From contig JBKCXU010000008.1 in assembly GCA_046316025.1 (NCBI GenBank), positions 1 through 64,000 on the forward strand: a stretch of DNA of 64,000 bases, written 5' to 3'. The stretch is from JAJTHJ01 sp046316025 (GTDB taxonomy: Bacteria; Pseudomonadota; Gammaproteobacteria; Burkholderiales; Burkholderiaceae_F). This document shows, in pieces, positions 17,897 through 26,112 of the stretch (position 1 is its first letter; the number at the start of each line of letters is the position of its first letter). Below the pieces are notes generated by a model that did not search any database, was not told where the DNA came from, and worked only from the letters and a program-made list of their open reading frames with translations. Both the position numbers and the translations under genes were made by a program.

Positions 17897-17917
17897 GCTT
17901 GTCTGTTGTCAACAAGC
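17897..17917. promoter_or_regulatory. Divergent promoter/operator region of the RiPP-like cluster
   Basis: The 93-base gap between the precursor gene and the plus-strand oxygenase contains GCTTGT-N9-ACAAGC and, overlapping it, the palindrome GTTGTCAAC. On the minus strand TTGACA (17912-17907) is a perfect -35 for the precursor, with only a weak -10 (CATCTA) 17 bases on. A regulator bound here could control both directions. No regulator gene is present in the cluster. Confidence 0.4.
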
Positions 17918-17950
17918 GGTCTTGACCGAACAGACCAGGGGACCCGAGCG

Positions 17951-18622
17951 ATGGCTACCGACGATCTGCTCCGGGCAGTGGGCACCCTGCACTGCCCGCA
18001 CTGCCACATGCCGCTGTTCGCGAACCCGCTGGGCAGCGGGCACGGCGATGTTGCGGCTGCGCGAGGGCGCTTCGTCGCGCCCTTCGTCTACCTGGCCGAC
18101 GATGCGTTCGGCGCGGCCGCCGATCTCGTGGCCGACATCGAGAAGCTGGCGCTGTGGAGCCCCGCCGGAGTCATCGGCGCCGACGGCGCGCGCTACGGCG
18201 AGAGCCGGCGCAACGAGTTCCTGCCGCTGACCGCGCAGGCCGACGCCTCGCTCGGCCCCTGGGAGGCTGGGGTGCGCGACTGCCTCCACGCCGCGGCCAA
18301 CGCCTATGCCGCCGCGGTGGAGCACCTCACGCTGCGCAGCGACCTCGGCTACCAGGTGCTGCGCTACGGGGTCGGCGAGGAGTTCCGCGAGCACGTCGAC
18401 GAATTTCCCGGTCCCTCGGTCTACGGGCAGCGCCAGCTCACCGCCCTGCTGTATCTGAACGACGATTTCGAGGGCGGCGAGCTGACGCTGCCGCAGCAGG
18501 GCCTGGAGTACAACCCGCGCGCCGGTTCGCTGCTGCTGTTCCCCTCGGGGTTCTGCTTTCCGCACGGCAGCCGTCCCGTGCGGCGCGGCACCAAGTACAG
18601 CTGCGTTACCTGGTTCGTCTGA
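17951..18622 (+). CDS. Fe(II)/2OG prolyl-4-hydroxylase-type oxygenase
   Basis: A 223-residue protein divergently transcribed from the precursor gene (ATG 17951, AGGGGA upstream). The C-terminal half is a canonical P4Hc domain: His148-Val-Asp150 (REHVDEFPG), LTALLYLNDDFEGGEL, distal His205 (FPHGSRPV) and Lys215 for 2-oxoglutarate. The N-terminus carries CPHC (Cys15/Cys18), possibly half of a zinc knuckle. It probably hydroxylates a side chain in the precursor and complements the TPR-linked oxygenase at the other end of the cluster (inference). Confidence 0.85.
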   Translation: MATDDLLRAVGTLHCPHCHMPLFANPLGSGHGDVAAARGRFVAPFVYLADDAFGAAADLVADIEKLALWSPAGVIGADGARYGESRRNEFLPLTAQADASLGPWEAGVRDCLHAAANAYAAAVEHLTLRSDLGYQVLRYGVGEEFREHVDEFPGPSVYGQRQLTALLYLNDDFEGGELTLPQQGLEYNPRAGSLLLFPSGFCFPHGSRPVRRGTKYSCVTWFV

Positions 18623-18776
18623 GGGGGGCACCGGCACGGTGGCCATGATGCCTGCCAACCGCATGGACCCCGCCGTCATCAAGCCCTGCCTGCCGGAGAC
18701 CATCGCGATCGCGCTGTTCATGGAACAGCTCGCTCGACGATCGTCAACACGAGCATCCTGGAAGCGCGCTTAAGTT

Positions 18777-18977
18777 TCCTGTGCCCCGCACAGGACCGCC
18801 GTGTCGTGGCCGCACTCGTCGCGGCGCAGTCTCAGGAAGCCGTGCGCCAGGATGCCGTACTCGAGGAAGGCGTCGAACGCGTCCTCGATGAATAAATAGG
18901 GGCAGCTCCAAGTCGGTGCTGGCTTCGTTGTACGCGATGAAGCTGGCCGCATGTTGCTGCACCAGGCGCGACGGCAT
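18777..18977 (-). pseudogene. IS91-type transposase remnant (N-terminal zinc-binding region)
   Basis: Two frames joined by a frameshift together read VQQHAASFIAYNEAST ... then FDAFLEYGILAHGFLRLRRDECGHD. This matches the conserved start of IS91/ISCR-family transposases (pattern DEFxxFLxCGILAHGFLRLRC). The Cys residues needed for zinc binding are partly lost and the rest of the ~400-residue protein is absent. It marks past mobile-element activity just beyond the RiPP-like cluster. Confidence 0.65.
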
Positions 18978-19502
18978 AACTTGCTCGGGGCGTTGGCGCT
19001 TGCAGTGGGCCGGGGCGCCATCCGGCGCCAGCTGGGGCTGCCGGCCGATGGCTGGCGCACGAGGATGCCAATGTAGTGACCTGTGACGGCTTCAAGCCGC
19101 GCGCTGCGACTCAAGCGCTCGACTTACTGCCTATCACTGAGTGCCCACTGCTGGGGAGGCTCCTTCTGGGAAGCTTCCTGGCTCCGACCCGTCGTACGAG
19201 CGTCGGCTTTGTGGCGACGAACCCAGAGCAGCGCCTGTCGCTGATGGGTCGATAGCGGGCGATCAGTGCTCCAGGGTTGCTGTCCTGCAGAGGACTTTGG
19301 CGTCAGGGTTGGCGGTGCAGCAGTTGCGCCCGGCTGTGCTGCTGGTCCCACCTTCACGATTTCCACCACTGGTCCCGCGCCGTGGCCCAGCAGGCAAAGG
19401 TCATGATCCTAGAACGAGGCAAATCGGCGATGCGGTAACGGTATCGCCCGCAGCGGGTCGAACTCTGCTGGGTGCGCGGCAGTGCAGGTTGCCCCACCAC
19501 GC
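18978..19502. other. Degraded sequence without a supportable gene
   Basis: About 520 bases. Short frames exist on both strands but none has a ribosome-binding site or family resemblance. It lies between the IS91-like remnant and the right-end repeats, so it is best read as mobile-element debris. Confidence 0.5.
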
Positions 19503-19731
19503 CGACAATTAAAGTCGTAAACGCCTTCGACGCGATAGCGACAGCCCTGCGGCAGCACGCCCAGCGACGCGCCACGACCGAGAGCGCAAAATCTGCTTGA
19601 AAACAAGCAGTAACAGCGATCAGCTCGCGCGCAAGCCTGAGCTGCCGCTCCTCATGGGGAAACTTCCGCGCCCGGTAGCGATTCGTGGCGTTTACGACTT
19701 CAATAAGCTGTTTTCGACTTTGATTGTCGAG
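19503..19731. repeat. Right-end repeats of the island
   Basis: CAATTAAAGTCGTAAACGCC occurs at 19506-19525 on the plus strand. On the minus strand there are two copies, CTTATTGAAGTCGTAAACGC (19707-19688) and ACAATCAAAGTCGAAAAC (19727-19710). They share the core of the left-end repeats at 11114-11203. The outermost copy replaces the last codons of pdeM, so this is an insertion boundary. The ~230 bases between the inverted copies may be a small non-autonomous element. Confidence 0.6.
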
Positions 19732-20392
19732 AACAGTAGCCGGGAACGTCGAACAGACGCCCCTCGGCCACCGCCACCACGCGATCGCCCGGCTCGCGCA
19801 CGATGGGCGCGCCGCCGGTGAACTCGCCAAAGGCCGGCAGGATCGCCAGCCCCTCGCGCAGCCAGAAACACGGCAGCCGCAGGCCATCGTCGCCGCGGCC
19901 GCGCAGGCGCATGCAGGGATGCAGGTGGCCGGCCACGACCGCCGCGGCGTCGATGCGCTGCGGGTGGTGGCAGAACGCCACGCCGCAAGCGAACCACGGC
20001 TCGCACTCGACGCGCAGGCGCAGCGCCGCCGGCGGCGGCCCGGCGCGGCGGTCGTGGTTACCTTCGACCAGCACCATCTCCAACCCGTCGTGCACGGCGC
20101 GCCATTGCGCGAGCGCGGCCAGCGTGGCCGGCGCGTGCGACTCGCGCGCATGGAAGAGATCGCCCAGAAAGACGAGCGTGCGCGGCCGGATGGCCTCAAT
20201 CGCCGTGGTCAGACGCGCCAGGTTGGCTGTCGTCGTCCCCTGCGGTACCGGCACGCCGCGGGCGCGAAACGCCGCCGCCTTGCCGAAGTGCGCATCGGCC
20301 ACCACCAGCGTGCGCGAGGCGACATGGAGCGCCGCCGGCGCGGCGAACAGCTGCCAGTCGGCGCCGCCGATGCGCGCCGCAAGCAGGCTCAC
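19700..20392 (-). CDS. pdeM: PdeM-type metallophosphoesterase (C-terminus altered by insertion)
   Basis: 230 residues with calcineurin-like motifs: VADAHFGKA, GDLFHARESH, VEGNHDRR, and GHLHPCMRLRG. This set is typical of the ligase-associated DNA damage response endonuclease PdeM. The GTG start at 20392 overlaps the upstream stop. The final residues YCSRQSKSKTAY come from the island repeat rather than the gene. The natural end, just after RLFDVPG, has therefore been replaced, probably without loss of the catalytic core. The usual partners (ligase, nuclease, helicase) are not in this window. Confidence 0.85.
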   Translation of the reverse strand: MSLLAARIGGADWQLFAAPAALHVASRTLVVADAHFGKAAAFRARGVPVPQGTTTANLARLTTAIEAIRPRTLVFLGDLFHARESHAPATLAALAQWRAVHDGLEMVLVEGNHDRRAGPPPAALRLRVECEPWFACGVAFCHHPQRIDAAAVVAGHLHPCMRLRGRGDDGLRLPCFWLREGLAILPAFGEFTGGAPIVREPGDRVVAVAEGRLFDVPGYCSRQSKSKTAY

Positions 20393-21303
20393 TTGATCTG
20401 CGTGACGGTCCAGCCGCGCTGCTTCAGCATGTCGAGCAGACCCTTGGGCCCGAAGTAGTGCAGCGCGCCCACGGCAACCACTGCCGGCTTGCCGCCGGCG
20501 GCGAGCTTTTCGATCTCCGCCACCATGCGCGGGTGGCGCCCTTCGAACAGCTGCTCCTTGACGAAGCGCTCGGCCGGCGTGCCGCTCTTGCTGACCTGCG
20601 CGAGCAGGCGCTCGGCGGCGGCGACGTCGCTGTTTTCCCAGGCGACGACGACCCCGCGCGCTTCTTTCTCGGCCTCGCCCGACTCGATGCCTTCGACCGC
20701 CTGCTGCAAGAAGTCCATCTGGGTGGCCAGCGGCGCATCGTTGAAGAGTTTCAGTTGCAGATCGAGGCCCTCGACCTCGACCAGCGACTTACCGCTGCCG
20801 GCGGCAAACGCGTAGAGAAATGCCTCGCTCGCAAAGGCCGGGTTGTAGCCGAGCCCGGCGAGATTGAGCATGGTCAGCGTGTTGGCAAGCATCCACGGCT
20901 TCATCCGCCAAGCCTGCTCGGGCGCAATGCCGGCGCGCGCCAGCAAAGCCTCGATGCGCTTTTTGAGCGCCGGGTCGATGCGCGTGTCCAGCCCCGGTGT
21001 GCCCTGCGGATAAAAGGCCAGTTGCTGCACCAGCGGGCCGACCTTCTGCGCCTGCGACACGTCGGCCTCGACGGCGATGACGGCAGCATCCTGCAGCCGC
21101 TGCATTTTTGCGCCCGGCAAGGGATAAAAGTCGGGCCGGCCGACGTGCAGGGTGCCGAACAGCACGATCGTCTGGTTGCCCTTGCGCGCTTCCCACATGT
21201 AGCCGCGCTGCAAGCCGGCGTCGGGCTTGGCCTGCGCCGCCACCGGCGGCACAGCGGCGCCCAGCAGCAGGGCAACAAAGATCGACCAGAGGCGTTGCGA
21301 CAT
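20389..21303 (-). CDS. TraB/GumN family protein (secreted)
   Basis: 304 residues starting MSQRLWSIFVALLLGAAVPPVAAQA, a clear Sec signal peptide. The mature part has the family hallmarks IVLFGTLHVGRPDFYPLP and, near the C-terminus, AVGALHYFGPKGLLDML (the two GxxH motifs), with a conserved Glu in VIAVEADVS. The family has a Tiki-like metalloprotease fold, but bacterial function is undefined. It overlaps pdeM by 4 bases. Confidence 0.88.
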   Translation of the reverse strand: MSQRLWSIFVALLLGAAVPPVAAQAKPDAGLQRGYMWEARKGNQTIVLFGTLHVGRPDFYPLPGAKMQRLQDAAVIAVEADVSQAQKVGPLVQQLAFYPQGTPGLDTRIDPALKKRIEALLARAGIAPEQAWRMKPWMLANTLTMLNLAGLGYNPAFASEAFLYAFAAGSGKSLVEVEGLDLQLKLFNDAPLATQMDFLQQAVEGIESGEAEKEARGVVVAWENSDVAAAERLLAQVSKSGTPAERFVKEQLFEGRHPRMVAEIEKLAAGGKPAVVAVGALHYFGPKGLLDMLKQRGWTVTQIK

Positions 21304-21482
21304 GACCAAACTCGTAACAAAGTCGGCAGAGCGCCGATTGTAGGTGCCGCGCCGCCTCACAGGCTGTGAATAAATCTCCTACGCGGCCCAAGCTCGACCC
21401 TGCGGTGCTCGCCGTACGCTCTTGTACGGGTGCGCTCCTCGAGCCGATCTTGGCCCGCTCGCGACGATTTCTTCACAGCCGC

Positions 21483-24254
21483 TCAGACCTTCTTCGTCAT
21501 CCCGCTGCGGCTGGACAACTCGCTCGCGTCGGCGGTCGCCACCGCCGGTTGCAGGCGCTTGGCAAAGCGCAGCACGCCGGGGTCGTCCTCGTCGCGGCGC
21601 GGCGCATACATGCGGGCCGCCATCAGTTTGGCCATGTCGTCGTTCTCGTGCAGCACGTAGCCGACGATCTCGCCGATGCCGCGGGCGCGCGCGCAGTCTT
21701 CCAGCGCACCCATCAGCGCGTGGCCGAGGCCGCGGCCCTGCCAGGCGTCTTCGACCACCACGCCGAACTCGCAACTGGCGCCATCCGGGTTCTTGGTGTA
21801 GCGGGCGATGCCGCGGATTTCGCCGTCGCCGTCGCCCGTCGGCGCGTTGGCGTCGATGGCGACAAAGGCCATCTCGCGGTCGTAGTCGATCTGCGTGTAG
21901 CGGATCAGCCGTTCCTTGGTCAGCTCGCGCAGCGGCGCGTGAAAGCGCATGTAGACCGTCTCCGGCGACAGCCGCGCGATGAAGCGCCGCTCGGCTTCGG
22001 CGTCCTCGGGGCGGATCGGCCGCAGCAGCACGGTCTCGCCGGTCTTCACGCGATGGGCGCGGGCGAGCGCCTTCGGGTACGGATGGATCGCCAGATGCGA
22101 GTAGCGCGCATCGGGCGCCAGCGGCCCGCTGCCCAGTTGCACGCGCGCATCCAGCGCCACCACGCCGTGCTCGTCGGCAAGCAGCGGGTTGATGTCGAGC
22201 TCGTGCACGCAGGGCAGCTCGCAGGCGAGATCGGAGATCTTGAGCAACGTGTCGATCAGCGCATCCAGATCGACCGCGGGCAGGCCGCGGAAGCTGTCCA
22301 GCATCTTGGCCACGCGCGTGCGCGAGATCAGATCGAGCGCCAGAAAACGGTTCAGCGGCGGCAGTGCGCAGGCCGAGTCGCGCAGCACTTCGACGGCGAT
22401 GCCGCCCATGCCGAAGGTGACCACCGGGCCAAAGGTCGCATCGCGCGCCAGACCCACGATCAGCTCGCGACCGTGGGGCCGGCGCACCATCTTCTGCACC
22501 ATGCAGCCGACGAACTGGGCATTCGGCGCGCGCTCGGCCACGCGGGCGCGGATGGTGTCGAAGCCGCGCCGCACTTCGTCCGGGCCGGCAAGCGACAACA
22601 GCACGCCGCCCACGTCGCTCTTGTGCGCCACACCCTCGGCCACGACCTTGAGCACCACCGGATAGTCGAGCTCGGCAGCCAGTTGCACCGCCTCGTCGGC
22701 ATCGTGCGCGAGCAGCGTGCGCGTGGTCGGGATGCCGAAGGCGCCGAGCAGGTTCTTGGCTTCCTGTTCGTCCAGCGTGCTGCGGCCGGCCCGCAGGGCG
22801 CGCTCGACGATCTTGCGCGCGCCGCCCACGTCGAGGTCGAACTCATCGATCCGCGGCGGCGGCACTTGCAGCCGCAACTGGTTGTTGCGCACGAAGCGCG
22901 CGAGATAAGAACACGACTCGACTCCGCGCTCCGGACTGGCCAGACCCGGCAGACCCGCACTCTTGACGATGGCGCGGCCTTTGGCCGCATCGGCATCGCC
23001 CATCCACACCGAGACGACGGGCTTCTCCGCCGCCTTCATCACAGGCAGCACCGCGTTGGCCGTGTCTTCGGCCGAAAGCGTGATGGTCGGGCAAAAGAGC
23101 ATCAGTACGCCGTCGTTGCCGGGGTCGTCGAGCAGGATTTGCAGTGCCCGCGCAAAACGCTCGGGGCCGGCGTCGCCGATGATGTCCACCGGGTTGCCGT
23201 GCGACCACGTCGCCGGCAGCACTCCGTTCAGCTTCTCCATCGTCTCGGCACCGAGCTTGGCGAGCACGACCTCCGCGTCCGTGGTGGCATCCGCCGCCAA
23301 TACGCCGGGGCCGCCGCCGTTGGTCAGGATTGCCAGCCGGTTGGCCGGGTTGGGTCGCGGCAGCCGGCCGGTGGCGAGCGCCTCGGCCGCCGCGTACATC
23401 TGGGTGTACTCGTCGACGCGGATCGCCCCCATCCGGCGGAACGCCACGTCGAACACTGCATCGTCGCCGACCAGCGCGCCGGTGTGGCTCATCGCCGCGC
23501 GCTGGCCTGTGATGTGGCGGCCGACCTTGAGCACCACCACCGGTTTGACACTCGCCGCAGCGCGCACGCTGGAGGTAAAAGCGCGCGCATCGTGCACGCC
23601 TTCGATGTACAGCACGATCGAGCGGGTGGCCGAGTCGAGCGACAGGAAGTCGAGGATCTCCGAGAACTCCACGTCCGAGCCGCCGCCGGTGGAGATAACG
23701 GAGGAGAAGCCGAAGCCCGCCGTCCAGGCGTAGTCGAGCAGCGCGGCGACCACCGCGCCCGACTGCGACACCAGCGCCACCGAGCCGGGCCGCGCCGGGG
23801 TGCGCGCAAAGGTTGCGTTCAGCCCGATTTCCGGCCGCATGATGCCGAGGCAGTTCGGCCCGAGCAGGCGGATGCCGCGGGCGCGCGCCCGGGCCAGTGC
23901 GAGCTCCTGCAAGCGCTTGCCCTCGGCGCCCATCTCGGCAAAGCCGGCGGAGAGCACCAGCAGCGAGCGGATGCCGCGGTCGCCGGCCTCATCGACCAGA
24001 TCGGGCACCGTATGCGCGGGGGTGACCACCACGGCCAGATCGGGCGCGGCCGGCAGTTGCGCCAGCGACGGGTAGCACTTCTTGCCGCCGACCTCGGCGT
24101 GCTTGGGGTTGACCGGGTAGACCTCGCCCTTGAAGCCGCCGGCCAGTACGTTGTTGAAGACATAGTTGCCGAGACTGCCGGCGCGGGGGGTAGCCCCGAC
24201 CACGGCAACCGAGCGCGGCACCAGGGCGCCGCGCAGGTAGTGGGAAGTGAACAT
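21483..24254 (-). CDS. Acyl-CoA synthetase (NDP-forming)-GNAT acetyltransferase fusion
   Basis: 923 residues. The N-terminal CoA-binding domain (SVAVVGATPRAGSLGNYVFNN) and succinyl-CoA-ligase-like domains include the phosphorylatable His257 in SHTGALVG. An ATP-grasp domain follows (~480-700, LDYPVVLKVVAEGVAHKSDVGG), then a GNAT domain (~750-890, FGVVVEDAWQGRGLGHALM). This is the layout of Pat/PatZ lysine acetyltransferases that control acetyl-CoA synthetase. In the studied Pat enzymes the His is reported lost. Here it is kept, so residual synthetase activity is possible. The start MFTSHYLRGALVPRSVAVVG fits the family. Confidence 0.88.
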   Translation of the reverse strand: MFTSHYLRGALVPRSVAVVGATPRAGSLGNYVFNNVLAGGFKGEVYPVNPKHAEVGGKKCYPSLAQLPAAPDLAVVVTPAHTVPDLVDEAGDRGIRSLLVLSAGFAEMGAEGKRLQELALARARARGIRLLGPNCLGIMRPEIGLNATFARTPARPGSVALVSQSGAVVAALLDYAWTAGFGFSSVISTGGGSDVEFSEILDFLSLDSATRSIVLYIEGVHDARAFTSSVRAAASVKPVVVLKVGRHITGQRAAMSHTGALVGDDAVFDVAFRRMGAIRVDEYTQMYAAAEALATGRLPRPNPANRLAILTNGGGPGVLAADATTDAEVVLAKLGAETMEKLNGVLPATWSHGNPVDIIGDAGPERFARALQILLDDPGNDGVLMLFCPTITLSAEDTANAVLPVMKAAEKPVVSVWMGDADAAKGRAIVKSAGLPGLASPERGVESCSYLARFVRNNQLRLQVPPPRIDEFDLDVGGARKIVERALRAGRSTLDEQEAKNLLGAFGIPTTRTLLAHDADEAVQLAAELDYPVVLKVVAEGVAHKSDVGGVLLSLAGPDEVRRGFDTIRARVAERAPNAQFVGCMVQKMVRRPHGRELIVGLARDATFGPVVTFGMGGIAVEVLRDSACALPPLNRFLALDLISRTRVAKMLDSFRGLPAVDLDALIDTLLKISDLACELPCVHELDINPLLADEHGVVALDARVQLGSGPLAPDARYSHLAIHPYPKALARAHRVKTGETVLLRPIRPEDAEAERRFIARLSPETVYMRFHAPLRELTKERLIRYTQIDYDREMAFVAIDANAPTGDGDGEIRGIARYTKNPDGASCEFGVVVEDAWQGRGLGHALMGALEDCARARGIGEIVGYVLHENDDMAKLMAARMYAPRRDEDDPGVLRFAKRLQPAVATADASELSSRSGMTKKV

Positions 24255-24491
24255 GAAATCGCTGGGCCGCCTCGTGAGCGGCCTTGATGGGTGGGTTACC
24301 CGATGCAGCAAATTCTATGCCGCAATGCAGCAAAGCGATTACTCTAAAGCGCACCCGGGTTGACTTGGACCCGGACGCGCCGGTCGGTCGGGTTGGGCGT
24401 CACAGACCGCGCGCCAGCGGCTTGACAAGTCCCTACTCCTTGACGGGTATCAACGGCCCTGCGGCGGCGATACGTAGGCTTGCATTCACTT

Positions 24492-24908
24492 ATGCGAGTC
24501 GCTGCCACGCCTGCCGCCAAATTGACTGCCGATGAGCGCGCCGCGCTCATCGCCCGGCTGCACCAGCACCGCGCCGAACTCGCCGCGCGGGTCGACGCGC
24601 AGCTGCACGGCAGCGACGAGGATCGGCGCGACGAGGCCGGCATGGAGCGCCACTCCGAAGAAACCGACGACGACGCCGCCGCCGAAGCCGCGCGCCACGC
24701 CGACATCCACGCGCTGAACCGGATGGCGCACGAGGTCGAAGAAGTCGAGGCCGCGTTGCGCCGCGTGGCCCAAGGAAGCTACGGCGAGTGCATCGACTGC
24801 GGCGACCCCGTCGGCGCCGCGCGGCTGGCCGCCTACCCGGCGGCGCTGCGCTGCGCCGGTTGCCAGTCGTACGTCGAACAGCATCGTGGCCGGACGGCGC
24901 ACGGGTAA
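24492..24908 (+). CDS. DksA/TraR C4-type zinc-finger protein
   Basis: 138 residues. A coiled-coil N-terminal half (residues ~15-95, rich in Glu/Arg/Ala with the acidic stretch EETDDDAAAE) is followed by a zinc finger at Cys100, Cys103, Cys121 and Cys124. The layout matches short DksA/TraR proteins that bind RNA polymerase through the secondary channel. ATG 24492 is chosen over an upstream TTG. It is followed 37 bases later by the DUF3149 gene. Confidence 0.88.
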   Translation: MRVAATPAAKLTADERAALIARLHQHRAELAARVDAQLHGSDEDRRDEAGMERHSEETDDDAAAEAARHADIHALNRMAHEVEEVEAALRRVAQGSYGECIDCGDPVGAARLAAYPAALRCAGCQSYVEQHRGRTAHG

Positions 24909-24945
24909 TCGACCGCCGATCGCAAGCACCCCAACGGAGATCCCC

Positions 24946-25092
24946 ATGGATGCCTGGAAAGAACTGTTCATGACCCCGGTCGGCCTGTTGTCGCTCGGCG
25001 TAATCGTCTTCACGATCGGCATGGGCGTGTGGTTTTCGCGCTGGTTTGCCAAGAAGATCGAGGAAGACGAGCGCAACCGCGGCAAGGTCTGA
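24946..25092 (+). CDS. DUF3149 small membrane protein
   Basis: 48 residues, MDAWKELFMTPVGLLSLGVI then one transmembrane helix and a charged tail KKIEEDERNRGKV. Sequence and length match DUF3149, a short membrane protein common in Betaproteobacteria with no known role. ACGGAGA lies 7 bases upstream of the ATG. Confidence 0.85.
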   Translation: MDAWKELFMTPVGLLSLGVIVFTIGMGVWFSRWFAKKIEEDERNRGKV

Positions 25093-25116
25093 GCGCGCAG
25101 GCGCGCCTGTCGCGCG

Positions 25117-25989
25117 GTGCCGACCCGCTTTCTGTTCTTTGCCGCGGTGGCGATCTGGGGTACGACCTGGATCGCCATCACCGTCCAACTGCGCGCCGCC
25201 ACGCCGGAAGTCGGTGTGGCGCTGCGTTTTTCGCTCGCCGCGCTGGCCGCCGCCGCGTGGTGCCGCTGGCGCGGAATCGCACTGACACTGCCGTGGCACA
25301 CGCAGCGCTGGCTGCTGGCGCTCGGTGCCACCGGCTTCTGCCTGAGCTACCTGCTCGTCTATCACGCCGAGCGGTACATCGTCTCCGGGCTGGTCGCGGT
25401 CGGCTACGCGGCGATGCCGCTCGTCAACATGACGGTCGAGCGCCTGTCCTTCGGCACGCCGCTGTCGCGCCGAGTCGCCGCGGGCGCGTTGCTCGGGCTG
25501 GCCGGCATTGCGCTGATCTTCGAGCCGGAGTTCGCGCGTGCCGCCACCGACACGCGACTGGCGGTCGGCGCCGCGTTGACTGCCGCCGCCGTGCTCGCCA
25601 GCAGTGTGGCCAACATGATCGCGCTGCGCAATCACCGCGCCGGCGTGGATCACTGGGCGCAGATCGCGCTGGCGATGGGCTGGGGTGCGGCCTGCGGTTG
25701 GGCCTACGCGCTCGCCAGCGGCACACCGCTCGCGATCCAGTGGAGCTGGCCGTTCGCGTTGACGCTGGTGTATCTCGCCGTGGCCGGCTCGGTGCTCGCG
25801 TTTGCCGCCTACTACGTGGTGGTCGGCCGGATCGGCACCGCGCGCGCCGCCTACGTGGGCGTGATGTCCACCGTCGTTGCGCTGCTGATCTCCACGCTCG
25901 TCGAGGGCTACGACTGGCGCTGGACGACGGCGGTGGGCATCCTGCTGGCCGTGGGCGGGAACGTGCTGGCGCTGAAGCGACGCACATGA
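25117..25989 (+). CDS. EamA-family (DMT superfamily) transporter
   Basis: 290 residues with about ten hydrophobic segments arranged as two EamA repeats. The first begins FFAAVAIWGTTWIAITVQL (the conserved WG), and the second begins in AVGAALTAAAVLASSVANM. Family members export amino acids, nucleobases or other metabolites, and the substrate cannot be predicted. The GTG start lies 24 bases after the DUF3149 stop. Confidence 0.88.
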   Translation: MPTRFLFFAAVAIWGTTWIAITVQLRAATPEVGVALRFSLAALAAAAWCRWRGIALTLPWHTQRWLLALGATGFCLSYLLVYHAERYIVSGLVAVGYAAMPLVNMTVERLSFGTPLSRRVAAGALLGLAGIALIFEPEFARAATDTRLAVGAALTAAAVLASSVANMIALRNHRAGVDHWAQIALAMGWGAACGWAYALASGTPLAIQWSWPFALTLVYLAVAGSVLAFAAYYVVVGRIGTARAAYVGVMSTVVALLISTLVEGYDWRWTTAVGILLAVGGNVLALKRRT

Positions 25990-26013
25990 AGCGCGTCGCC
26001 CCACCCTCGCTTT

Positions 26014-26089
26014 GTCGTTCCGAGCGCAGCGAGGAAACTGCTTTTCCAGCTCACGCGAGAAGCAGGTCCCTCGCTGTGCTCGGGACGAC
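26014..26089. repeat. Imperfect inverted repeat
   Basis: GTCGTTCCGAGCGCAGCGAG pairs imperfectly with CTCGCTGTGCTCGGGACGAC across a loop. It is an intergenic repeat of a type dispersed in proteobacterial genomes. It sits 12 bases after the transporter gene and ends 23 bases before mtnA, so it could serve as a terminator-like hairpin. Confidence 0.7.
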
Positions 26090-26112
26090 CGACCTTCAAT
26101 AGAATCGGCCGT

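Noticed and set aside
18630..18775. Short plus-strand frame after the P4H-type oxygenase (starting MMPANRMDPAV)
   Set aside because: It is short, has no family resemblance and runs into the IS91-like remnant. Probably not a gene.
21366..24287. A 973-residue open frame on the plus strand opposite the acyl-CoA synthetase-GNAT gene
   Set aside because: It is antisense to a gene with clear domains. Its translation is His/Arg/Gly-rich without family resemblance, as expected for a high-GC shadow frame.
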